Below, one piece after another: positions 7,537 to 13,640 of a stretch of DNA of 32,143 nt. The stretch's first letter is position 1. Every line of letters begins with the position of its first letter. The stretch is from contig MHAK01000050.1 in NCBI GenBank assembly GCA_001802945.1, forward strand, positions 1-32,143, given 5' to 3'. The stretch is from Ignavibacteria bacterium RIFCSPLOWO2_12_FULL_56_21. GTDB lineage: Bacteria; Bacteroidota; Ignavibacteria; UBA10030. A model generated the notes under the pieces. The model did no database searches. It was not told where the DNA came from and saw only the letters and a program-made list of their open reading frames with translations. The position numbers and the translations under genes are program-made.

Positions 7537-8007
7537 ATGACTGCCTCCAAACGCATTGCTCTCGTTGCACACGACAACCGCAAGAAAGACCTTGTGGAAT
7601 GGGTCGAATGGAACGCGGAATCCCTCGTTCGGCATAAAATCGTGTGCACGGGGACGACGGGTGCACTCGTCGAAAAGACGCTGACGAAAAAGTTGGACAA
7701 GTCGACACGACAATCGCTCAGCCTACGAAAACTGAAATCCGGTCCGCTTGGCGGGGATCAGCAGTTGGGATCACTCATCGCAGAAGGGGAGATCGACGTC
7801 CTCGTATTCCTCTGGGATCCAATGGAACCTCAACCGCACGACGTCGATGTCAAAGCGTTGCTGAGGATCGCGGTCCTGTACAACGTCCCAACGGCCTGCA
7901 ACCGGTCAACGGCCGATTTCATGATTTCGTCGCCGTTGTTCACAGCGGAATATGAGCCTGCTGCTATCGATTTTTCCGGTCACCTGAACAGGAAATTGCA
8001 CCCGTAG
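7537..8007 (+). CDS. mgsA: Methylglyoxal synthase
   Basis: This 156-residue enzyme converts dihydroxyacetone phosphate to methylglyoxal and phosphate in the cytoplasm, a bypass used when sugar phosphates build up. Aligned by eye with E. coli MgsA, the key residues are present: His12 (AHDNRK), the phosphate-binding TGTTG (38-42), Asp74 in SGPLGGDQQ, Asp94 and His101 in DPMEPQPHDVD, and Asp104. The conserved NVPTACNRSTADF end segment is also there. Length is typical (E. coli 152). It converges on a galactose operon, and the link between sugar-phosphate overflow and galactose metabolism is suggestive only. A strong terminator follows its stop. Confidence 0.95.
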   Translation: MTASKRIALVAHDNRKKDLVEWVEWNAESLVRHKIVCTGTTGALVEKTLTKKLDKSTRQSLSLRKLKSGPLGGDQQLGSLIAEGEIDVLVFLWDPMEPQPHDVDVKALLRIAVLYNVPTACNRSTADFMISSPLFTAEYEPAAIDFSGHLNRKLHP

Positions 8008-8029
8008 GTATGCCCGATAGGCCGGCATG

Positions 8030-8062
8030 ACCGGGTTCGGCGTGTCACCGACCCCGGTTTTT
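8030..8062 (+). terminator. Rho-independent terminator of mgsA
   Basis: Arms 8030-8040 (ACCGGGTTCGG) and 8048-8058 pair over 11 positions with one mismatch around a 7-base loop. A run of five T residues follows at 8058-8062. It starts 22 bases after the mgsA stop. It marks the likely edge of mgsA-derived sequence, next to the lacZ remnant on the other strand. Confidence 0.85.
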
Positions 8063-8089
8063 CGGTAGCTAAAATCGATGCGTGCGAAC

Positions 8090-8241
8090 TCATCTCCGAA
8101 GACGTCCTTTGGCGCAAGCGTTGGGCGTTCCAGGAACCGGAATTTCCAGGTTCCGTTGAGCGACCGAAAGAACGGCGAGCCTTCGCGGCCCACAGAAATC
8201 CGGCAAGTATCGGAGCTGCGCGGCGCATGGTATTGTCTCAC
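8090..8241 (-). pseudogene. Remnant of the N-terminus of a GH2 beta-galactosidase (lacZ-like)
   Basis: On the minus strand the frame starting at GTG 8241 overlaps the galT stop as GTGA, the same 4-bp coupling as galK-galT. It encodes SPFFRSLNGTWKF followed by RFLERPTLAPKDVFGDEF. This closely resembles the SPFxxSLNGTWKFxxxxxPxxxPxDF segment near the start of LacZ-type GH2 beta-galactosidases. Similarity stops around position 8090, and the frame then runs through the mgsA terminator and into antisense mgsA. A full LacZ has ~1000 residues, so less than 5% remains. The first ~20 residues do not match the usual ENP-region, so the 5' part is also damaged. It indicates an ancestral lacI-galK-galT-lacZ operon that lost lacZ. 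Confidence 0.6.
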
Positions 8242-9266
8242 GTGAGGGTTTTCACGAACGTGGATCTCAGGAGCTTCGCACTTTCTTCTGGCGTCACATC
8301 GCGTTGCGGCTCGGCCAACATTTCATACCCGACCATGAATTTTCTGATGTTTGCGGAGCGGAGGAGCGGCGGATAGAAATGCATGTGGAGGCACCATTCG
8401 GGATGCCGATGTCCGTCTGTCGGCGCCTGATGAATTCCGGAGGAGTATGGAAATGGGGCTTGGAAGAGCGCATCGTACGATTTCGTCAACCTGCTCAGGG
8501 CATTCGCGAAGAATGACACGTCGGAAAGTGAGAAGTCGAGAATCGACTCCATCCGACGGCGCGGCACGATCATTGTCTCGAACGGCCACACGGCCCAGAA
8601 TGGCGTCAAGACGACAAATCTGTCATTTTCGAACACGATCCGGTCCGACGCGCGTATTTCAAACCGGACATAGTCCGATAAAATGGCATGTTTCTTCCGG
8701 GAATAGTACTTCCTGCACTGGAGAAGCTCTTTAGCCGTTTCCATCGGTATGTTTTCCTGCGCCCAGATCTGACAGTGGGGATGTGGATTGCTGTTCCCCA
8801 TCATCGCTCCCTTGTTCTCGAAGATCTGGATGTGGCGTATGCGCCTGTTCTCGGCGATCGACGCACATTCTTTCTTCCAGGTCTCGATGACGTTCACAAT
8901 ATCGGGTTCGCTCATGTCCGCGAGCGACAGATCGTGACGCGGTGAAAAATTAACGACACGACAGACGCCGCGCTCCGGCCGCGCCGTAAAGAACGGATTC
9001 TTGGTTTCATACTTCTCCACCGGGCTCCCGTCAAGCGCAGCGAAGTCGTTCGTAAATACATATGTCGATGTATAGTTCGGATTACGTTCTCCGTTTGCGC
9101 GGACGTTTCCGGGGCAAAGGTAGCAGGCGGGGTCGTACGCCGCCCGTGGATGTTCCATCGCTTCGCTGATTTCTCCCTGCCACGGTCGTTGCGTTCTCTG
9201 CGGCGAAACGAGGACCCAGTCCCCCGTGAGTATGTTTTTCCTTCGATGCGGTCGGGTGAACGTCAT
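8238..9266 (-). CDS. galT: Galactose-1-phosphate uridylyltransferase
   Basis: This 342-residue class I GalT carries out the second step of the Leloir pathway, swapping UMP between UDP-glucose and galactose-1-phosphate. The active-site HPH motif is at residues 162-164 (SNPHPHCQIWAQ), with His164 the nucleophile, equivalent to E. coli His166. Cys48 and Cys51 (CYLCPGN) match the metal-binding pair. The N-terminal HRRKNILTGDWVLVSPQR and C-terminal HMHFYPPLLRSANIRKFMVGYEML segments are typical. Length matches the family. Its ATG (9264-9266) overlaps the galK stop as ATGA, and its own stop overlaps the GTG of the lacZ remnant, so it sits inside a coupled operon. Confidence 0.96.
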   Translation of the reverse strand: MTFTRPHRRKNILTGDWVLVSPQRTQRPWQGEISEAMEHPRAAYDPACYLCPGNVRANGERNPNYTSTYVFTNDFAALDGSPVEKYETKNPFFTARPERGVCRVVNFSPRHDLSLADMSEPDIVNVIETWKKECASIAENRRIRHIQIFENKGAMMGNSNPHPHCQIWAQENIPMETAKELLQCRKYYSRKKHAILSDYVRFEIRASDRIVFENDRFVVLTPFWAVWPFETMIVPRRRMESILDFSLSDVSFFANALSRLTKSYDALFQAPFPYSSGIHQAPTDGHRHPEWCLHMHFYPPLLRSANIRKFMVGYEMLAEPQRDVTPEESAKLLRSTFVKTLT

Positions 9267-10462
9267 GCCGACCCCTCCGGCATTGAAGTTACGCTCGCCG
9301 CGCGGGGCCGGCTGATCACACTCGTTCCTCCGACAATCGTTGTATGATACACCGGTGGCGTTCTCCCATACGTTTTCCGGAAACGCTCCTCAACGGTCCT
9401 TCGAACCGACCCGACAGCATCGGGCCGAACAAGATTGATCGTGCAACCCCCGAATCCTCCCCCCATCATGCGCGCGCCATAGACGCCCGGCAGGCCTCGG
9501 ACTATGTCAACGAGTTGGTCGAGTTCCCGACAACTCACTTCGTATTCGTTTTTTAGACCTTCGTGCGTTTCAAACATCTTTTCTCCAAACGCGCTAAGCC
9601 GGCCGGTTTGGAGGTCTTCGCATCCCCGAAGAAGACGGGCATTTTCCCGGATGACGTAGGCACACCGGTTGAATACGGTTGCATCCATTTCAGATCGAGC
9701 AGATTCGAGCAACTCCAGAGGAACGTCCCTGAGGGATGCAATGTGCGGATGGCGTCGCGAAAGCGCTGCGATCCCACGTCCACATTCTTCACGCCGCTTA
9801 TTGTATGCTGACGATGCCAACGAATGAGATACCTCGGTATTAAAGAGAAGAATGGCCGCGTCTCCCCGTATTTCCACGGACGTATATTCCAGCGATCGGC
9901 AGTCGATCCGGAGAACCGCGTTTTCTTTGGCAAAAATATTGATGAACTGGTCCATGATGCCGCATTTGACACCGACAAATTCGCTCTCCGACCGTTGCGC
10001 GAGTTTGGCTAGCGACATCCGGTCGATGCCGAGTTCGAATACTTCGTTCAGCGCGAATGCAAATCCTGCCTCAACAGCAGCGGACGATGAAAGACCGGCC
10101 CCGATCGGGATGTCCCCTCCGAAGACGCAGTTGACTCCGCGGATTTGATATCCGCACTTTTGGATCTGGTCCAGGACGCCGATCAAATAGTTCGGCCAAC
10201 CCCGAGGGGCCGGCTGAAGATCGTTCAGATCCGCGATATACCGGTCTTTCATGTCGAGAGCGGTCATTACACACTGACTGTCCGTCCGCGGCGTAACCGC
10301 CAGGATGATCGCACGGTCGATCGCCGCCGGCAGGACATAACCCAGGTTGTAGTCTGTATGCTCGCCGATCAGATTCACCCGACCAGGGGACCGGACCACG
10401 AGAGGTTCCTCCCCGTAGAGTTCTTTGAATGTTCGGACGGTCTCAGAAACGTCGTTTGTCAT
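9263..10462 (-). CDS. galK: Galactokinase
   Basis: I place the start at ATG 10462, giving 399 residues. The open frame extends upstream to 10570, but that part is basic, overlaps the regulator gene and has no galactokinase similarity. The galactokinase signature is present (RSPGRVNLIGEHTDYNLGYVLPAAID, near residues 24-49). So are the GHMP ATP loop (GDIPIGAGLSSSAAVEAGFA, near ~115), VKCGIMDQF with the catalytic Asp, and the C-terminal GARMMGGGFGGCTINLV. It phosphorylates galactose at C1 using ATP in the cytoplasm. It follows the LacI-family regulator by 28 bp and overlaps galT by 4 bp. No epimerase (galE) or mutarotase is in the window. Confidence 0.96.
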   Translation of the reverse strand: MTNDVSETVRTFKELYGEEPLVVRSPGRVNLIGEHTDYNLGYVLPAAIDRAIILAVTPRTDSQCVMTALDMKDRYIADLNDLQPAPRGWPNYLIGVLDQIQKCGYQIRGVNCVFGGDIPIGAGLSSSAAVEAGFAFALNEVFELGIDRMSLAKLAQRSESEFVGVKCGIMDQFINIFAKENAVLRIDCRSLEYTSVEIRGDAAILLFNTEVSHSLASSAYNKRREECGRGIAALSRRHPHIASLRDVPLELLESARSEMDATVFNRCAYVIRENARLLRGCEDLQTGRLSAFGEKMFETHEGLKNEYEVSCRELDQLVDIVRGLPGVYGARMMGGGFGGCTINLVRPDAVGSVRRTVEERFRKTYGRTPPVYHTTIVGGTSVISRPRAASVTSMPEGSA

Positions 10463-10490
10463 GGACGCGAAGAAGTGTGTCGCCGAATCA

Positions 10491-11492
10491 TCACGTCGAG
10501 CCACGCGGAATGAGTTTCGCTTCGAGAACGATCTCCTGGATCTCCGTCGTTGCGTTCTCGATCGTTTCAATCAGGACCTGCGCCGCCTTCCTGCCCATCT
10601 CGAATGAAGGTTGATCGACGGTCGTGATCTGTGGCTCAACGAGAGTGGTGATCTTATTGTTCGAAAACCCGACGATGGCAACGTCCGCAGGAATACGGAG
10701 GCCGGCTTCCTTGATACGTTGATACGCACCAATGGCGACGGGGTCGTTCACGGCAAAGACGGCGTCGGGAAGGTCTTGTTCCGCTATGAGGGAACTCATC
10801 GAGTCGTACCCGTTCTGTTCGTGCAATCCACCATACCGGATCCAGCGCTCGCGTACTTCAATCTCTGCGCGCCGAAGAGCCAGAAGATATCCGTTTTTCC
10901 TCTTGATACAGATGCCAAGTTCTTTCGGTCCGGCAAAATGAGCGATCTTCCTGTATCCTTTGTCGATCAGAAAAGAAACTGCGTTGTATGCGCATTGTTC
11001 GTCGTCGATCACCACTCTACTGGCTTCAACGTCGTCAAGCGCGCGATCAAAGAACACTACCGGAATGTGCCGCTTTTGAAGGTCGTGGAAATGTTCGCCG
11101 TACTTCGTGTTCTGCGAGATCGACGCGATGACACCGGCGACGTGGTGGTGCATCAAGACGGTGGTGTTCACCACCTCGCGCTCGAAACTTTCGTTCGATT
11201 GACAGAGGAGGAGCGTATAGCCGGATTGGAAAGCGACATCTTCTATTCCGCTGATGGCCGAGGCGAAGAAATCGTGCTTTATCTCCGGCACAATGACGCC
11301 GATTGTCGACGAACGCCGTCCCTTGAGACTCTGCGCAATCGGATTAGGGAAGTAGCGAAGATCTTTCGCCGTCTGTCGGATCAGCTCCTTCGTTTTCTCA
11401 CGTATGTCAGGATGGTTGCTCAGCGCCTTCGAAACTGTGGAGGGCGAAAGCCCAAGTTCTCTTGCGATATCTAAGAGTGTGGCGTTTTTCAC
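10491..11492 (-). CDS. LacI-family transcriptional regulator of the galactose operon
   Basis: This 333-residue protein has the LacI N-terminal helix-turn-helix (LLDIARELGLSPSTVSKALSNHPDI, residues ~4-28), the hinge region (LRYFPNPIAQSLKGRRSSTIGVIVP) and a periplasmic-binding-protein-like effector domain. Effector-domain landmarks include VAGVIASISQNT, PVVFFDRALDDVEASRVVIDDEQ and DAVFAVNDPVAIGAYQRIKEAGLRIPADVAIVGFSN. It is the first gene of the lacI-galK-galT operon on the minus strand. A perfect 14-bp palindrome 15 bp upstream of its start and downstream of a consensus promoter implies that it represses its own operon. Galactose or a galactoside is the likely inducer, inferred from the neighbours. 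Confidence 0.95.
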   Translation of the reverse strand: MKNATLLDIARELGLSPSTVSKALSNHPDIREKTKELIRQTAKDLRYFPNPIAQSLKGRRSSTIGVIVPEIKHDFFASAISGIEDVAFQSGYTLLLCQSNESFEREVVNTTVLMHHHVAGVIASISQNTKYGEHFHDLQKRHIPVVFFDRALDDVEASRVVIDDEQCAYNAVSFLIDKGYRKIAHFAGPKELGICIKRKNGYLLALRRAEIEVRERWIRYGGLHEQNGYDSMSSLIAEQDLPDAVFAVNDPVAIGAYQRIKEAGLRIPADVAIVGFSNNKITTLVEPQITTVDQPSFEMGRKAAQVLIETIENATTEIQEIVLEAKLIPRGST

Positions 11493-11507
11493 GATTTCAA
11501 TCGTTGT

Positions 11508-11521
11508 ATCAAACGTTTGAT
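11508..11521. promoter_or_regulatory. Palindromic operator ATCAAACGTTTGAT
   Basis: This is a perfect 14-bp palindrome with a central CG, the usual shape of LacI/GalR-family operators. It lies between the -10 element of the galactose operon and the regulator start, at about +5 to +18 of the predicted transcript. A repressor bound here would block initiation. Confidence 0.8.
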
Positions 11522-11532
11522 GGATTTGGTCA

Positions 11533-11561
11533 ATTATAGGTGATTCAAAGGTCTATGTCAA
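11533..11561 (-). promoter_or_regulatory. Consensus sigma-70-type promoter of the galactose operon
   Basis: On the minus strand TTGACA (11556-11561) and TATAAT (11533-11538) are both perfect matches, with exactly 17 bp between them. Initiation is expected near 11526, just before the palindromic operator. The arrangement fits a strong promoter that is tightly repressed. Confidence 0.85.
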
Positions 11562-11724
11562 GAGGGGCCTTTCTCCTGAGTATGGAATCGCGACCATGCC
11601 CCGGCTATCTGCTTTTAAACGTCATTGTGTTGCATCGCCTTTTCCGTACATTTTTCCCCGATGCATCACCGGCCGTTGATCCGAATTACACTCTGCTAAA
11701 CCTCTTTCTCGTCAAGGACTTATC

Positions 11725-12342
11725 ATGAGTATGAAGGACCCGAGAATTGACGCATACATCGCAAGGTCGGCCGACTTTGCCAAGCCCATTCTTACCCGCC
11801 TCAGGTCACTCATCCATAAGGGATGTCCGGAAGTCCACGAAACGATAAAGTGGGGCATGCCGAGTTTCGAACATCAGGGGATCCTCTGCGGTTTCGCAGC
11901 GTTCAAGCAGCATTGCACGTTCGGCTTTTGGAAATCGAAATTGATGAAGGATCCGAAGGGCTATCTAGAGGGCAAGAGCAGGACCGCAATGGGAAACCTC
12001 GGCCGTATGGCCAGTTTGTCCGACCTTCCCCCCGATTCCGTCATTCTCGGGTTTATCCGCCAGGCAGTGAAGCTCAACGAACAGGGAATGAAGGTCGAAC
12101 GCTCCACACCTACGGCAAAGAAGCCGCTCCGTATTCCGCCCGCGCTGAAGAATGCATTGGCAAAGAGCTCGAAGGCAAGGACGACCTTTGAGAACTTCAG
12201 TCCATCTCACAAGCGCGACTATATTGAATGGATCTCCGAAGCGAAGTCAGTTGAAACGCGTAAACGTCGAACTGCAACCGCAATCGAATGGATGTCACAA
12301 GGGAAGGCGAGGAATTGGAAATACATGGGAAAACGCGGGTGA
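11725..12342 (+). CDS. DUF1801 / YdeI-OmdA-family protein
   Basis: In this 205-residue protein, residues ~5-125 match the DUF1801 (YdhG/YdeI-like) domain, with HETIKWGMPSFEHQGILCGFAAFKQHCTFGFWK as the core. Residues ~135-200 form the short C-terminal helical OmdA/bacteriocin-protection segment (PPALKNALAKSSKARTTFENFSPSHKRDYIEWISEAKSVETRKRR). The same two-part layout is common in many bacteria. The biochemical function is not established. A purine-rich AAGGA-type site lies 6-10 bases before ATG 11725. It is monocistronic by position, divergent from the galactose operon and sharing the upstream region with it. Confidence 0.85.
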   Translation: MSMKDPRIDAYIARSADFAKPILTRLRSLIHKGCPEVHETIKWGMPSFEHQGILCGFAAFKQHCTFGFWKSKLMKDPKGYLEGKSRTAMGNLGRMASLSDLPPDSVILGFIRQAVKLNEQGMKVERSTPTAKKPLRIPPALKNALAKSSKARTTFENFSPSHKRDYIEWISEAKSVETRKRRTATAIEWMSQGKARNWKYMGKRG

Positions 12343-12483
12343 GTATGCAGTATGCACCCCTTCGATTCGCATTCGGCGGACTCAGGGTAGATAGCCAGTC
12401 GAGAGAAAGTAGCTTGCACAGGTGCGGTGCCGCAACAGAAGGACGTACGTGTGCGGACCTAGACAAACAAAAATCGTCAATTC

Positions 12484-12511
12484 TCCTTTATCCTTTGTCC
12501 TTTTTCCTCCA
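12484..12511 (+). repeat. Heptamer tandem repeat, consensus TCCTTTN (4 units)
   Basis: Four 7-base units start at 12484, 12491, 12498 and 12505: TCCTTTA, TCCTTTG, TCCTTTT and TCCTCCA. They form a pyrimidine tract ending 12 bases before the creatininase-family start. The purpose is unknown. The rest of 12343-12483 shows nothing recognisable. Confidence 0.6.
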
Positions 12512-12523
12512 TAAGGCCCTGCC

Positions 12524-13390
12524 ATGAAATCTCTCATGTTGCTCTACTCCTGCATCTGTTCCATTGCAATCTCGCAGAACCTTCCTGCCCGTTGGGACGA
12601 ACTGACCGCGAGCGATTGGCCGAAGGCGCTGGAACGATCGAAGAATACGTGCATCCTCCCGATCGGCATCCTCGAAAAGCACGGACCCCATGTTCCCATC
12701 GGCTCTGACCTGATTCAGGTGCGCGAATGGTCGAAACTCGCAACCACACAAGAGTACGCAGTGGTTTTTCCGGATTACTTCTATGGACAGATCTACGAGG
12801 CGCGGCATCAGCCGGGAGCGTTCGCCCTACCAAGCACGCTGGTTCTGCAACTTCTCGATGCTACCTGCGAAGAGATCGCACGAAACGGATTCACCAAGAT
12901 CGTGATCGTCAACGGCCACGGGGGTAATCCGTACCTTCTGCGTTTCTTTGTGCAATCGCAGCTCGAACGGCGCCGAAACTATGTCGTCTATTTCTACGAC
13001 CCTGCGCCCGATTCCGCATTTGCCTCCGCGAGCGCTCGCTTGCGGAAATCGGACCCTTCGTATGATGGACATGCGGGCGAAAGAGAAACGTCAACGCTGC
13101 TCTACCTCCGCCCCGACCTCGTGCAGATGGGCCGTGCAAGCGATGAATCGGGCAAGAACCAGAAGCGGCTGTCCATTCCCGGCGTCTATACCGCCATCGG
13201 CTGGTATGCTTCGTACCCCAATCACTATGCCGGCGAGGGAAGCACAGGGACTCGGCAATTCGGCGAATTTCAGACGGAATACCGCATCTCTTCGCTCGTT
13301 CACGCCATTCGCGCAATCAAGGCCGATGAACGAGCCCTGGAATTGCAGAATGAGTTCTTCGACCGTGTGGAAAAGCTTAACACTAAATAG
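12524..13390 (+). CDS. Exported creatininase-family amidohydrolase
   Basis: This 288-residue protein starts with a signal-like stretch (MKSLMLLYSCICSIAISQ), then a creatininase domain. Conserved metal-site segments are visible: LPIGILEKHGPHVPIGSD (near 44-61), IVNGHGGNP (near 128-136) and HAGERETSTLLYLRPDLV (near 184-201). These supply the Glu, His and Asp ligands of the two-metal centre. Family members hydrolyse cyclic or linear amides such as creatinine or formamidopyrimidine-type substrates. The actual substrate here is unknown. A signal peptide is unusual for most characterised members but common in FCB-group paralogues. The start is supported by AAGG at 12513-12516. Confidence 0.88.
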   Translation: MKSLMLLYSCICSIAISQNLPARWDELTASDWPKALERSKNTCILPIGILEKHGPHVPIGSDLIQVREWSKLATTQEYAVVFPDYFYGQIYEARHQPGAFALPSTLVLQLLDATCEEIARNGFTKIVIVNGHGGNPYLLRFFVQSQLERRRNYVVYFYDPAPDSAFASASARLRKSDPSYDGHAGERETSTLLYLRPDLVQMGRASDESGKNQKRLSIPGVYTAIGWYASYPNHYAGEGSTGTRQFGEFQTEYRISSLVHAIRAIKADERALELQNEFFDRVEKLNTK

Positions 13391-13640
13391 CGCATTATTG
13401 ATTTTGAGAACTAGCTAGCACTTCGTACATTACTTTAAGGTTCAGGGTCAATCCACACTGACCAAAGAATATATATACTCCCCGCCCGACTCACAGGATC
13501 GCATTCTTTGGAGTCTTGCTGATCTCTCACAACTGCTGTGCGGCGTCCGATCATTTTTCCCTTTCTCCTCATTTCGTCCCAGATGTGACACAACCGAATT
13601 CGATCTCACCCCCCACATCTTTCTAAGAGGCATTACGCCA

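Noticed and set aside
7906-8089. Continuation of the lacZ remnant into antisense mgsA
   Set aside because: Similarity to GH2 proteins stops near 8090, and the rest is the mgsA terminator and mgsA read backwards.
10463-10570. N-terminal extension of galactokinase
   Set aside because: It overlaps the regulator gene, is highly basic, and lies before the normal galactokinase start.
10611-11474. Long plus-strand open frame opposite the LacI-family gene
   Set aside because: It is antisense to a clear LacI-family gene and lacks any domain pattern.
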